A DNA stretch of 64,000 bases from Vibrio aerogenes (GCF_024346755.1 NZ_AP024862.1:434001-498000), one strand, 5' to 3'; positions 50,419 to 59,806 are shown, numbered from the stretch's first letter. The notes: a model not told the origin generated them from the letters alone. Program-made: numbers and translations.

Positions 50419-50622
50419 ATGAATGGTCTTTGAATGTTGAACAGAAAGACAACTGAATCACCAGACCGGGTGATGTCATCCGGAAAAGAACCCCAACAAA
50501 AACAAGTCTCACCAAACTTTGTATCTTCAGATCCGGGTGACCTTCAGAGGCATGTGCAGCGGGAACGGATTGATGGGGGAGAGCGCCCCGGAGGACGCTC
50601 AAGACAGGAGATGTCTTTTTTT
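50419..50622 (+). ncRNA. Candidate small RNA opposite to the iol genes
   Basis: No plausible plus-strand gene lies here, yet a TATAAT -10 box (50407-50412) with an overlapping IolR-type operator is followed by a GC-richer stretch. Successive hairpins occur: ATCACC/GGTGAT (50457-50474), GAGCG/CGCTC (50581-50600), and a terminator-like AAGACA-GGAGA-TGTCTT with a seven-T run (50601-50622). No good -35 box was found. A minus-strand function as the 3' end of iolE is the alternative. Confidence 0.35.
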
Positions 50623-50683
50623 GCTTCACTGCGATCAAGTGTGAAGTGTTTTTCGGGGGTGAACTCTATTTTTCGGGGGTTCG

Positions 50684-51574
50684 TTACAGAAGACCGGCCT
50701 GTTTTGCCAGATTTTCCAGATTCTTATAGCCCATTGTTGCGTAAGTCAGCGGATGCGCAATCGCCGGATCCTGTTCTGCCTCAACAACCAGCCAGCCGCT
50801 GTAGCTGACTTCTTTCAGAACACTGAAAACAGCAGGATAGTCGATACAGCCATCGCCCGGCACGGTGTATACACCTTCCAGCACCGAATCAAGGAAACTT
50901 AACTTACGGTTCTTCACATCTGCCAGAACGTCAGCACGAATGTCTTTACAGTGAACGTGGTTGATCCGATCTGCCCAACGCTTTGCGACTGCGACAGGAT
51001 CGGCGCCAGCGTAGGTCAAATGGCCGGTATCCAGCAACAAACCCACTTCAGGGCCGGTATATTTCATCAGATTATCAACGTCTTCAGCTGTTTCAATCAC
51101 GGTTCCCATATGATGGTGGTAGGCGATCTGCACACCCTGACTCTGTGTATATTTTGCAAATTCAGTCAGCTTTTGACCGTACTCTTCCCAACGTTCAGCA
51201 GGGAACAGGGGACGCAGGTGAACCGGTGTATCCTGAGCACCGTGAATACAATTGGTCACTTCACAGGCAACCATGACGGTTGCGCCCAGTTCACGTAACA
51301 GGGTCAGGTGTTCCTGCACGGCTTCAATTTCTTCTTCTACGCTACGGCTCAGCAGTTCCAGAGAGTACCAGCCCGACACCAGTTTCAGATCATGTTCTGC
51401 CAGAATCGGGCCGAGAATGCTGGCTTTGCGCGGAAACTTATTCCCCAGTTCAAATCCTGCGAACCCAGCCTGTCTGCCTTCTGACAGGCAGGTTTCCAGA
51501 GGTGTCTCTGCACCCAGAGTTGGCATGTCATCGTTGGTCCAGGTCAGCGGGTTAATACCTAGTTGAACACTCAT
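50684..51574 (-). CDS. iolE: Inosose dehydratase
   Basis: A 296-residue TIM-barrel enzyme dehydrating 2-keto-myo-inositol. Family signatures are the N-terminal QLGINPLTWTNDD and the metal-site region YHHHMGTVIET with GLLLDTGHLTYAGADP, INHVHCKDIR and GDGCIDYPAVF. It lies 85 bp after iolC in the same direction and is probably cotranscribed with it. Confidence 0.95.
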   Translation of the reverse strand: MSVQLGINPLTWTNDDMPTLGAETPLETCLSEGRQAGFAGFELGNKFPRKASILGPILAEHDLKLVSGWYSLELLSRSVEEEIEAVQEHLTLLRELGATVMVACEVTNCIHGAQDTPVHLRPLFPAERWEEYGQKLTEFAKYTQSQGVQIAYHHHMGTVIETAEDVDNLMKYTGPEVGLLLDTGHLTYAGADPVAVAKRWADRINHVHCKDIRADVLADVKNRKLSFLDSVLEGVYTVPGDGCIDYPAVFSVLKEVSYSGWLVVEAEQDPAIAHPLTYATMGYKNLENLAKQAGLL

Positions 51575-51659
51575 TGCGTCGTCTCCTATTGTTTCACGTT
51601 CATTGCTTTCGCGGTGATGGATTTTGAAGTCATTCCCTGACCGGGAATGACTTCCGGGG

Positions 51660-53570
51660 CTATTGACCGCGTTGTCGCCAAAGCGTGATTAAGTTGTGGT
51701 AATTGGATTTAATCTGATCAATCAGGGTTTGGTCATCAATCTGATTCGCCAGCCATTGACGAGATGGTTCACCAAACAGGGTACGTCCGACTGCAAACCC
51801 TTTGACAATATTTTTGCCTGCTGTTTCAGCAAAGCCTTGTTTTAATTGTTCTGCTGGTGCGTCCAGTCCGAGAATCACGACACCACGGCAATAGGGGTCA
51901 CGTTCATCAATCAGCCCGGACAGCGCATCCCAGCTGCTGGCGGCCATCGGTGGCAGCTTCCACCAGTCCGGTTTGACACCCAGATTATAAAAGCGTTTGA
52001 TCGCGCGCAGATACAGGTCATCATCTTTCTCTGTGCCCGGTGGCAGAATGACTTCAATCAGTAATTCATGGCCGGACTGGCAACACGCCTGATAGACTTC
52101 TTTGACCTGATGTTCCTGTTCAAGGCGGAGTGGGTGATCATCTTCAGGGTTAAAGAACACCAGACATTTAACAATATGCTCTAAAGGCCAGCTGACCAGC
52201 TGTGAACCAATGTTGCCATGTTCCATTTCCAGCGGACGTGAGCCGGGTAATTCGATCGGGCGGCCAATCCACCAGCCCTCACCGGTGACGTCATTCAGAA
52301 CATCCTGACCAAAAGTGCTGTCACACAGGAGTCCGGCTTTGCCTTGCAGACCGGCTTCTTTGGCAACCTGTCGGCTGGCTTCAATGATCAATTTTTTCAG
52401 CGGTTTAATCCGGTGAGTCTCTGCGCCAGCTTCGCGGGCCATTTCAACAAACTGGATGCGGTGATCAAATGCCATCACACAGAGTTCATCCCAGGCCGGT
52501 GATTTACGGGTTGTCACCCGGTGCAGGTGATTCAGTTCGTCATCCAGGTCCGGACGGGACACTTCCTGAGCCCGCGCCAGATAGTTATCGAGTTCAACTT
52601 TGGTTGGCATCGCCGGTGCACAGCCATGGCGTGAAACCACCAGTGCGCCACAGGCATTTGCATACGCACAGGCTTTTTCCCAGCCTTCATTGTTGAGGTA
52701 GCCACGCAGCAGCCCGGACATAAAGGCATCCCCGGCACCCAGCACATTCAGGACATCAACGCGAACGCCGTAAACGGTGATGCCGTCATCCAGTTGTGCC
52801 GGAATGTCGCCGGAGAAGACAGAACAACCCAGCGCACCACGTTTACACACCAGTTCCGCGTCTGAAACCTGACGAACGGCTTTCAGGGCTTCAACGGTAT
52901 CGGTTGAGCCGCCACAGATATGGAATTCTTCCTCAGTACCGACAATCACATCAAACAAGCCAAGGACTTCCTGCAGTTGTTCAGTGACTTTGTCTGATTC
53001 GATAAAGCGGGTTTCACCATCACCTAAAGAAGTCAGCCCCCACAGAACCGGACGATAATCAATATCAAGTGCGGTTTTTACACCATGACGGCGGGCATAT
53101 TTCAGCGCTGTCAGCACCGCTTCACGGGTTTGAGGATGGGAAAGATGGGTGCCGGTAATGGCAAGGCAGCGGGCTGAAGCAATATAGTCTTCTGTGAAGT
53201 CATCTTTAGAGATCGCCATGTCCGCACAGTTATCACGATAGAAAATCAGCGGAAAAGTATCTTCATCTTTGATTCCAAGAATCACCAGCGCAGTCAGCCG
53301 TTCTTTATCGGTAATCAAGTGGCTTGTATCACATCCGACACGTGTCAGTTCTTCGCGCAGGAAGCGGCCCATATGTTCATCACCAACACGGGCCAGCATC
53401 GATGATTTGAGCCCCTGAACTGCGGTTCCGTATGCGACGTTGCCAGAAGAGCCACCCAAATACTTATTGAATGAACCCATGTCTTCCAGACGGGCACCTA
53501 TCTGTTGACCATAAAGATCTACTGCGATGCGCCCCATACAAATGACGTCAAACTTTTTCTCACTATTCAC
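51660..53570 (-). CDS. iolC: 5-dehydro-2-deoxygluconokinase fused to DUF2090 aldolase-like domain
   Basis: A 636-residue two-domain enzyme. Residues ~5-325 form a PfkB-family kinase (CMGRIAVDLYGQQIG; GGSSGNVAYGTAVQGL; VLGAGDAFMSGLLRGYL) that phosphorylates 5-dehydro-2-deoxygluconate. Residues ~335-636 form a DUF2090 TIM-barrel-like domain (CVMAFDHRIQFVEMAREAG; GLLCDSTFGQDVL), thought in such fusions to supply the IolJ aldolase role. No separate iolJ is seen. The start is taken as GTG 53570 with GGAG 8 bp upstream; the frame extends to 53657 through repeat DNA without support. Confidence 0.92.
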   Translation of the reverse strand: MNSEKKFDVICMGRIAVDLYGQQIGARLEDMGSFNKYLGGSSGNVAYGTAVQGLKSSMLARVGDEHMGRFLREELTRVGCDTSHLITDKERLTALVILGIKDEDTFPLIFYRDNCADMAISKDDFTEDYIASARCLAITGTHLSHPQTREAVLTALKYARRHGVKTALDIDYRPVLWGLTSLGDGETRFIESDKVTEQLQEVLGLFDVIVGTEEEFHICGGSTDTVEALKAVRQVSDAELVCKRGALGCSVFSGDIPAQLDDGITVYGVRVDVLNVLGAGDAFMSGLLRGYLNNEGWEKACAYANACGALVVSRHGCAPAMPTKVELDNYLARAQEVSRPDLDDELNHLHRVTTRKSPAWDELCVMAFDHRIQFVEMAREAGAETHRIKPLKKLIIEASRQVAKEAGLQGKAGLLCDSTFGQDVLNDVTGEGWWIGRPIELPGSRPLEMEHGNIGSQLVSWPLEHIVKCLVFFNPEDDHPLRLEQEHQVKEVYQACCQSGHELLIEVILPPGTEKDDDLYLRAIKRFYNLGVKPDWWKLPPMAASSWDALSGLIDERDPYCRGVVILGLDAPAEQLKQGFAETAGKNIVKGFAVGRTLFGEPSRQWLANQIDDQTLIDQIKSNYHNLITLWRQRGQ

Positions 53571-53651
53571 AATTTGCTCCTCACGAGATCCGGTCCACAA
53601 CCTGAATTCTTTATCTGCTTTTTCTGACCACTGGTTCGGGTGAATCACCCT

Positions 53652-53725
53652 CGCCATTTATCACTTTGTTACTTATAACTTTGTTACTTATAAACTTGTT
53701 ACTTATAACCTTGCCACTTATCACC
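53652..53725. repeat. Short intergenic tandem array E (15-16-bp unit)
   Basis: Units of TTTGTTACTTATAAC type start at 53665, 53680, 53696 and 53711, with a partial unit before. It lies in the iolC leader. Confidence 0.8.
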
Positions 53726-53794
53726 TGACCATTCAGACAAGTGCAGTTGTTACAGCAGATGCGTTGCATTGATTATTTCAATAACTAATTTATA

Positions 53795-53810
53795 CGAAAT
53801 ATATGTTTCA
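53795..53810. promoter_or_regulatory. IolR-type operator before iolC
   Basis: CGAAA-TATATG-TTTCA, one mismatch from TGAAA-N6-TTTCA, 225 bp before iolC. Further TTTCA half-sites occur within 50 bp. Confidence 0.55.
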
Positions 53811-53965
53811 TTTTCAATAGATGAAGCGTCATTTATTTCATTGTGTGATCTATCTGGAATTTTAATTTCAACTGTGTGATGAATGAAAATTTTAATCTGG
53901 GAATGACCACGGATTCTGATACAGAACCGGTATGCTGAGGTGGCGTATACCCGCTCTAGATATAC

Positions 53966-54003
53966 ATATAAAAAGCCACCATGAGTGACATGCCCCATGG
54001 TGG
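53966..54003 (-). terminator. Terminator of iolD
   Basis: CCACCATG and CATGGTGG form an 8-bp stem around 12 bases. On the minus strand it is followed by CTTTTTATAT. It lies about 65 bp after the iolD stop, making iolD a separate unit from iolC-iolE. Confidence 0.8.
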
Positions 54004-54066
54004 AAGTGTAGCAAGTAAGCTAAACGGTTGTTTTTAGGGTCAACAGACCTTTGTAAACGAAGGAAA

Positions 54067-55998
54067 TCAATACTGACGTGCTTTAGCCAGAACACGCCTG
54101 ATATCTTTGGCTGCCTCGACAATTTCAGGTTTTTCTGCCACCTGTGCCGTGCCGCAATGCCACCAGGCCTCATAGCCATGCGTCATCGTTTTGGGCAGAA
54201 CTTTGATATCAATCAGTGTGGATACGGTTTGTTGTTTCGCATCTGCAATGGCAGCGACAAGTTCTTCTTCGGTATGGACACGATAGGCTTTACAGCCATA
54301 ACTTTCTGCATTCTTTGCGAAATCTACCGGGACCAGCGGGCCGGTCATCTGTCCGGTTTCCGGGTCACGGAAGCGGTTCTCGGTCCCGTAGCTGCCCATC
54401 CCCTGGCTCATTTGCAGGTTATTAATACAACCGAATGATGCATTGTCGAACAGAACAACATTAATCTTCACGCCTTCCTGAACCGAGGTTTGAAGCTCTG
54501 AATGCAGCATCATATAGGAGCCGTCACCGAGCATGGTATACACCGGTTGATCCGGCCGGGCGATTTTCGCCCCGACCGCAGCCCCGACTTCATAGCCCAT
54601 ACAGGAATAGCCGTATTCCATATGATACGTGTCGGGCTGTTTCGGTTGCCAGAGGCGTTGCAGATCGCCCGGAAGTGAACCGGCTGCACCGACAACAATG
54701 GCATTGTCCTCAAGATGTTGATCTAAAATGCCCAGCACGCGGGTTTGCGTCAGGCGGGTATTCAGCGCGTTTTTGTATTCTTCAAGCTGGTTGTCGAAGT
54801 GGCCGTCGATTTCCGGAACAAACCCATCGGCCGCTTTCAGGGTGAACAGCCTTTGAAGCTCTGCCTGCCATGCTTGTCTGGCTGACTGAATTTCACCGGC
54901 ATAGCTGTTTTTATATCCGGCTGCCTGCAAGGCCGGTGTGAGTGCATCCAGTGCTGCTTTGGCATCGGCGATGACCGGTACAGCATCCAGTTTGACGGCA
55001 TCAAATTCTGATACATTAATGGTCAGAAAATCAACGTCGGGATTCTGAAACAGTGATTTTGACGCGGTGGTGAAATCGGTGAAACGGGTTCCGACGCCAA
55101 TGACCAGATCCGCTTCTTTAGCGATTAAGTTTGCAGCCAGACAACCGGTGGTGCCGACACCACCCAGATTCAGCTCATGATCAGACACAATGGCGCTTTT
55201 GCCGGCCTGAGTTTCCCCAAACGGGATGTTGAATGTTTCGGCGAACTGACGGAATGCTTCATGTGCTTCTGAGTAACGTACACCGCCGCCGCAAACCAGC
55301 AGGGGTTTCTTCTTGTGCTTGATCAGACTGACGGCATCCTGAATCATCGCCTCTGTCGCAGGACGACGTTCAATACGGTGAACGCGTTTTTGGAAGAAAT
55401 ATTCAGGGAAGTCATAGGCTTCTCCCTGGACATCCTGAGGCAGACAAATGGTTACCGCACCTGTGTCAGCAGGGTCTGTCAGCACACGCATCGCATTGAT
55501 CATCGCTGACATCAGCTGTTCCGGGCGGTTAATCCGGTCCCAGTAACGGGAAACGGGTTTAAAGCAGTCGTTCGTGCTGATCGAAGCATCATGATATTGC
55601 TCGACCTGCTGCAAAACCGGGTCGGGTTGACGGGTGGCGAATGTATCTCCCGGTAAGAATAACACCGGGATTCGGTTGGCTGTCGCTGTCGCAGCGGCAG
55701 TGACCATATTGGCAGCTCCAGGTCCGACGGAAGAGGTAACGGCATAGATTTTTTTACGCTTGTTTTGCTTGGCAAACCCCATCGCTGCATGGGCCATACC
55801 CTGTTCGTTACAGCCCTGGTGCACAACAAGTTCTCCGGCATTTTCTTCCAGTGCCTGACCAAGGCCGAGCACATTACCGTGACCAAAAATCGTAAATACA
55901 CCATGGATAAACTGATGCTGACCGCCATCGAACTCAACATATTGTTGGTTCATAAATTTCACCAGCGCTTGCGCGGTCGTCATTCTTATCGTGCTCAT
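54067..55998 (-). CDS. iolD: 3D-trihydroxycyclohexane-1,2-dione acylhydrolase
   Basis: A 643-residue thiamine-diphosphate enzyme opening the trihydroxycyclohexanedione ring to 5-deoxyglucuronate. The N-terminal ThDP domain has [14 protein letters not shown] and the cofactor-activating Glu region. The C-terminal ThDP-binding motif is [19 protein letters not shown] followed by the Asn of [15 protein letters not shown] 55998 has GGAG 9 bp upstream; TTG 56013 is rejected. It is divergent from iolB across a region with several IolR-type boxes. Confidence 0.95.
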   Translation of the reverse strand: MSTIRMTTAQALVKFMNQQYVEFDGGQHQFIHGVFTIFGHGNVLGLGQALEENAGELVVHQGCNEQGMAHAAMGFAKQNKRKKIYAVTSSVGPGAANMVTAAATATANRIPVLFLPGDTFATRQPDPVLQQVEQYHDASISTNDCFKPVSRYWDRINRPEQLMSAMINAMRVLTDPADTGAVTICLPQDVQGEAYDFPEYFFQKRVHRIERRPATEAMIQDAVSLIKHKKKPLLVCGGGVRYSEAHEAFRQFAETFNIPFGETQAGKSAIVSDHELNLGGVGTTGCLAANLIAKEADLVIGVGTRFTDFTTASKSLFQNPDVDFLTINVSEFDAVKLDAVPVIADAKAALDALTPALQAAGYKNSYAGEIQSARQAWQAELQRLFTLKAADGFVPEIDGHFDNQLEEYKNALNTRLTQTRVLGILDQHLEDNAIVVGAAGSLPGDLQRLWQPKQPDTYHMEYGYSCMGYEVGAAVGAKIARPDQPVYTMLGDGSYMMLHSELQTSVQEGVKINVVLFDNASFGCINNLQMSQGMGSYGTENRFRDPETGQMTGPLVPVDFAKNAESYGCKAYRVHTEEELVAAIADAKQQTVSTLIDIKVLPKTMTHGYEAWWHCGTAQVAEKPEIVEAAKDIRRVLAKARQY

Positions 55999-56097
55999 AA
56001 CCACTTTCTCCAAATTAATGTAATCAGAGGAGCCGGAGAACCGGTCTCTTTACCTGCCGTGTGACACTGCATTTCATTACGTGATAGCGTTACTATA

Positions 56098-56113
56098 TGG
56101 AATATAAATTTCA
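56098..56113. promoter_or_regulatory. IolR-type operator before iolD
   Basis: TGGAA-TATAAA-TTTCA, GGAA-N6-TTTC type, 100 bp before the iolD start. Confidence 0.55.
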
Positions 56114-56226
56114 TTTCAATGTTTTTGTGAAATGAAAAATACTTTTGTGATCCCGGTAAAATTGTTGGATACGATCATTTCATTTGTGAAAATGATCGCA
56201 TCATCATGATAAATAGAGATTGAAAA

Positions 56227-56242
56227 TGAAATGAATGTTTCA
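56227..56242. promoter_or_regulatory. IolR-type operator before iolB
   Basis: TGAAA-TGAATG-TTTCA, with the arms extended to ATGAAA/TTTCAT, 76 bp before the iolB start. Confidence 0.65.
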
Positions 56243-56318
56243 TAGTATAAGTTGAACTGAAATGCATCAGGCCAATGTACCTGGCGGAAAAACTTAAAGA
56301 TTAGGTGAGGAACGTCTT

Positions 56319-57143
56319 ATGTCAAAACTGCTTTCAAAATATAGTGATCCAGCGCAGGATGGATGCACACAGAAAATAACACCGGCCAATGCCGGCTGGG
56401 AGCATGTCGGCTTCGAAGTGTATGAATTAGAGCCGGGACAGACACTGGCGATTCATGATGCCGGACTGGAAGTTTGTCTGGTGCTTGTTGCCGGGAAGGC
56501 AACAGTAAAAACGGAGACCGTCAGCTTCGGTGAAATCGGAGACAGGATGAGCCCGTTTGAACGCAAGAAGCCGTATGCGGTTTATCTTGCTCCGGATGAT
56601 CACTGTGAAGTTGAAGCGTTAACCAAACTGGAGCTTGCGGTGTGCAAAGCACCGGGGAACGGAACTTTTGAAACCCGCCTGATTGCTCCGGATGATATTG
56701 ATGCTGAAGCGCGGGGGCAGGGGAATAATCAGCGTTTTGTTCATAATATTCTGCCGGATTATGCGCAGGCGGATAGTTTACTGGTTGTGGAAGTCTATAC
56801 CGACGAGGGTTGCACCAGTTCATATCCGAGTCATAAACATGATACTGCCAATGAACCACAGGAAACTTATCTGGAAGAAACATACTACCACCGGCTTAAT
56901 CCATCACGGGGATTCTGTATGCAGCGGGTTTACACCGATGATCGCTCTCTTGATGAGTCCATGGCGGTGTATGACAAAGATGTGGTGAAAGTGCCCAAAG
57001 GGTATCACCCGGTCGCTACGATTGCCGGTTATGATAACTATTATCTGAATGTCATGGCGGGACCATCACGGAAGTGGCTGTTTACCTGGGAAGCTGATCA
57101 TGAGTGGGTCAATGGCGAGGATTATAAAAATAAGCATGCGTGA
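56319..57143 (+). CDS. iolB: 5-deoxy-glucuronate isomerase
   Basis: A 274-residue bicupin enzyme converting 5-deoxyglucuronate to 5-dehydro-2-deoxygluconate. Metal-site region SSYPSHKHDTANEPQETYLEETYYHRL is typical of IolB (His, His, Glu, and a later His in KGYHPV). The ribosome site GGTGAGG precedes ATG 56319. It is divergent from iolD and ends in its own terminator. Confidence 0.95.
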   Translation: MSKLLSKYSDPAQDGCTQKITPANAGWEHVGFEVYELEPGQTLAIHDAGLEVCLVLVAGKATVKTETVSFGEIGDRMSPFERKKPYAVYLAPDDHCEVEALTKLELAVCKAPGNGTFETRLIAPDDIDAEARGQGNNQRFVHNILPDYAQADSLLVVEVYTDEGCTSSYPSHKHDTANEPQETYLEETYYHRLNPSRGFCMQRVYTDDRSLDESMAVYDKDVVKVPKGYHPVATIAGYDNYYLNVMAGPSRKWLFTWEADHEWVNGEDYKNKHA

Positions 57144-57189
57144 TGATTGAATGATCCACCGGAACTTTCGGGTACCGGAGAATAGCGAA

Positions 57190-57222
57190 GCCACCTGCAT
57201 TTGCAGGTGGCTTTATTTTTTT
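57190..57222 (+). terminator. Terminator of iolB
   Basis: GCCACCTGCA and TGCAGGTGGC form a 10-bp perfect stem with two loop bases, followed by TTTATTTTTTT. Confidence 0.92.
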
Positions 57223-57229
57223 CAAGCAG

Positions 57230-57276
57230 TACCAATCTGGAAAATATCCAGATCAGAAAATGACTTAGCATGGTAT
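57230..57276. mobile_element. MITE-like dispersed element, internally deleted copy
   Basis: Starts ACCAATCTGGAAAATA and ends in TGGTAT. It matches both ends of the 152-bp element at 22945-23096; its right 32 bp differ at one base. The ~100-bp middle is missing. Confidence 0.55.
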
Positions 57277-57423
57277 AAGTGTTTATGCTATTGGGTGTAT
57301 ATGTTATTCTGGCCGCTGTTCTGTTTAAGACCAACAGACACTCTCAACATTATACTTGCCCGGTTATGGCGTGATTTTCTGTGATTTGATCGGTTCATTG
57401 CCGGGAACCGGTATAAAAGCAGC

Positions 57424-57510
57424 AATCGTTATGAAAACATGAATCGTCACGAAAACATCAATCGTTACGAAAACATCAATCGTTATGAAAATAGTAACGG
57501 TTATAAAACA
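57424..57510. repeat. Short tandem array F (18-bp unit)
   Basis: Units of AATCGTTACGAAAACATC start at 57424, 57442, 57460, 57478 and 57496 (the last degenerate). The period is a multiple of three, so the frame of the next gene stays open through it as (N-R-Y-E-N-I) repeats. Confidence 0.85.
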
Positions 57511-57525
57511 AAGGAGACAGAAAAG

Positions 57526-58482
57526 ATGCAAAAAACGGCATTGGGAACGACTGGTTTTGATATTGTGCCATTGGTTTTTGGCGGGAACGTATTTGGCTGG
57601 ACAATTGATGAAAAAATCAGCTTTTCTATTTTAGATGCCTTTGTCGATCATGGTTTTGACGCTATAGATACGGCAGATGTTTATTCAACATGGGCACCCG
57701 GAAATCAGGGCGGGGAGTCGGAAACAATTATCGGCCACTGGCTGAAAGCGAAGCCTGCAATGCGGGATAAAATTAAATTGTTTACCAAAGTCGGTGATGA
57801 TCTGAAAATTCCCGGTCATAAAGGGCTGTCAGAAAAATGGATTACTCAGGCTGTTGAAGATTCGCTCCGCCGTTTGCAGACCGATTATATTGACCTGTAT
57901 TTTTCTCACTGGCCGGATGACAGTACACCTTACGAGGAGACGCTGGGCGCTTATGAAAAACTGCTGAAATCAGGTAAGGTTCGCTCGGTTGGTGCTTCCA
58001 ATCTGGATGTGGAACAACTCAGTCAGTCTTTGGCTGTGGCAAAACAACATACGCTGCCTGCTTATCAGGTGCTTCAGCCGGAATATAATCTGTATGACCG
58101 GAACGGATTTAATGCCGATTTGCAGGGCCTGTGTCTGCGGGAAAACATCGGGGTTGTGACTTATTACAGTCTGGCTTCCGGCTTTCTGTCCGGAAAATAT
58201 CGTTCAACGCAGGATTTGTCCAAGAGCGCCCGCGGCGATGGTATCGGTAAATATCTGGATGAAAAAGGTCTTGGTATCCTGAAATTGCTTGATGAAATCA
58301 GTGAGCATCACCAGGCTCAACCCGCAGAAATTGCGCTGGCCTGGCTGATTGGTGAAAAAGCAGTCACCGCGCCGATTGCCAGTGCCACAAAAACAGCCCA
58401 TATTGAAAGTTTTGCCAAAGCGATGTCTGTCCGTTTAAGTGACGAAGAGCATCAGCAGCTGACGGATGCAGGGTTGGTTTAA
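57526..58482 (+). CDS. Aldo/keto reductase (IolS-like)
   Basis: A 318-residue NADP-dependent oxidoreductase. The catalytic tetrad is recognisable: Asp and Tyr in DTADVYSTW, Lys in LFTKVGD, and His in YFSHWPDD. Length is standard for the family. The open frame reaches back to 57439 through an 18-bp tandem array, but GGAG about 10 bp before ATG 57526 and homology to the usual N-terminus (MQKTALGTTGFDIVPL) favour 57526. Its place beside iolB suggests use of an inositol-derived aldehyde or ketose; not proven. Confidence 0.9.
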   Translation: MQKTALGTTGFDIVPLVFGGNVFGWTIDEKISFSILDAFVDHGFDAIDTADVYSTWAPGNQGGESETIIGHWLKAKPAMRDKIKLFTKVGDDLKIPGHKGLSEKWITQAVEDSLRRLQTDYIDLYFSHWPDDSTPYEETLGAYEKLLKSGKVRSVGASNLDVEQLSQSLAVAKQHTLPAYQVLQPEYNLYDRNGFNADLQGLCLRENIGVVTYYSLASGFLSGKYRSTQDLSKSARGDGIGKYLDEKGLGILKLLDEISEHHQAQPAEIALAWLIGEKAVTAPIASATKTAHIESFAKAMSVRLSDEEHQQLTDAGLV

Positions 58483-58502
58483 GTTGCTGAACTTCCATCA
58501 CC

Positions 58503-58538
58503 ACCAAACAGGCGAACATTGTGATTCGCCGGTTTGGT
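58503..58538. terminator. Hairpin between convergent AKR and coiled-coil protein genes
   Basis: ACCAAACAGGCGAA and TTCGCCGGTTTGGT form a 14-bp stem with one mismatch and an 8-base loop. The T tract is poor. Placed between two stop codons. Confidence 0.5.
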
Positions 58539-58555
58539 TCTGCTGCCTGTACCAG

Positions 58556-59806
58556 TTAAGTCCTTTCTTTCTGTTCAGTATGAGAAAGCCGCCGTGCCAG
58601 ATTATCCATCAGAGAAAATAATATTTCGACGTTATAGCCGATTAAAAAAGCGATCAACATGGGTGAATATTCCGCTTCAATCACAGACTGCCCATCACTG
58701 AATAGCATACCACTGGAAATGCCCATTACACCGCCCAGCAAAATTCTGAGGTTATAATCCAGACAACTTTTTACTGTAAATGTTTCTTCCCTGAATGATT
58801 GATAGATGGACCGCAGTACCAGTGTGAAAGCACCTGTACATCCCAGCAACAGAGGCAAGATATAGCTTTCCAGCAGGTCGATAATATGACCGGCAGAAAT
58901 CCGGGCACTGAAGAATAAATACCGGGACGTATGTAACTGACGGGTTGCTTTCAGCTGATCAATTGTCTGCTGATAACGGCTGATTTTTTTGTTGTTCTTG
59001 CGGGTTGAAGACATGTTTTTCAGGCGTTCAATCTGTTGCTGAGCTTCTTGTAACTTTTTATGGTAGATAAAATTGTCATATCCGGAAAAAATTACCTGAG
59101 GACTTCTTCCGAACCGCCAGACAGTGTTCCACTGATATAAAAGGATCCGGTTAGAATCAAATTGTTGATCAAGCAGATTCTCCTGACGTTGTAACTGACT
59201 GAGTCTATCCTGTTCACCGGCATTTAATTGTTGTGGTGGCCGGGCATTGAGTGAACGTATTTGTTCCTGAATGTCATTTCTTTTGATAAACAATTCATCC
59301 GTTTTCTGTAATACATCAAGTCCGATCATATAGTAAGACTGCAAGATCACAGTCACAGAGAGCAAGAGACAAATTGCAATGCCGTAGTACATCGGGATGC
59401 GTTTAATTCGTTTATATCGCCCCTGATGTTGGTGTTGCCAGAAACCGGAGGGGCTGGTTTCCTTAATACTGGCCAGTGTTGCTGGTTTGATTTGTTCAGA
59501 TAAAACGCCATAACACTGCCAGAAACGGGACTCCTCCAGTACAGATACCTGACCATTTGTCTTGAAAGCCAGTTTTGTATTTAAAATATCCTGAATGATA
59601 TCCGGTGCGATTTTCATGCCTTTCCGGCATAAGTAGCTCAGAATTAAGTCGACTTCTTCAATGGCATAACTCAGCTCTGATTTATAATCATGGCGTGCCT
59701 GACGGATAATATGGTCATGACAGGTTGGGCCATCTGGTTTTTGCTTTGTATTTTGTTCTGGCTGAGAAATCATGTTCTCAGAATTTTCACTTTTTATTGA
59801 ACTCAT
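58556..59806 (-). CDS. Coiled-coil inner-membrane protein of unknown function
   Basis: A 416-residue protein that I could not assign. Residues ~1-40 are polar. A helical soluble region follows (~45-130; ELSYAIEEVDLILSYLCRKGMKI), then a membrane segment at ~150-172 and a long coiled coil rich in Gln, Leu and Lys (~180-300). Two or three more hydrophobic segments lie at ~315-400 (LPLLLGCTGAFTLVLRSIYQSF; LLGGVMGISSGMLF). It starts with a very strong AAGGAGGGAT site at ATG 59806, 20 bp inside the preceding gene, so the two are coupled. Probably a structural or signalling partner of the upstream proteins. Confidence 0.75.
   Translation of the reverse strand: MSSIKSENSENMISQPEQNTKQKPDGPTCHDHIIRQARHDYKSELSYAIEEVDLILSYLCRKGMKIAPDIIQDILNTKLAFKTNGQVSVLEESRFWQCYGVLSEQIKPATLASIKETSPSGFWQHQHQGRYKRIKRIPMYYGIAICLLLSVTVILQSYYMIGLDVLQKTDELFIKRNDIQEQIRSLNARPPQQLNAGEQDRLSQLQRQENLLDQQFDSNRILLYQWNTVWRFGRSPQVIFSGYDNFIYHKKLQEAQQQIERLKNMSSTRKNNKKISRYQQTIDQLKATRQLHTSRYLFFSARISAGHIIDLLESYILPLLLGCTGAFTLVLRSIYQSFREETFTVKSCLDYNLRILLGGVMGISSGMLFSDGQSVIEAEYSPMLIAFLIGYNVEILFSLMDNLARRLSHTEQKERT

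Larger units (their letters stand above)
53571..53965. other. Intergenic region upstream of iolC
   Basis: About 400 bp without a gene. It holds the tandem array E and an IolR-type box. The iolC promoter presumably lies between them. Confidence 0.45.
55999..56318. promoter_or_regulatory. Divergent iolD/iolB control region
   Basis: 320 bp with no gene. It contains IolR-type boxes near both starts. There is also a long inverted repeat TTTCATTTCA (56109-56118) / TGAAATGAAA (56128-56137) and an extra TTTCATTTGTGAAA motif near 56178, so repressor binding may be cooperative. Confidence 0.6.

Noticed and set aside
50434..50808. 124-codon plus-strand frame between iolG and iolE
   Set aside because: No ribosome site, and it runs antisense into iolE. 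The region is better read as control DNA or a small RNA.
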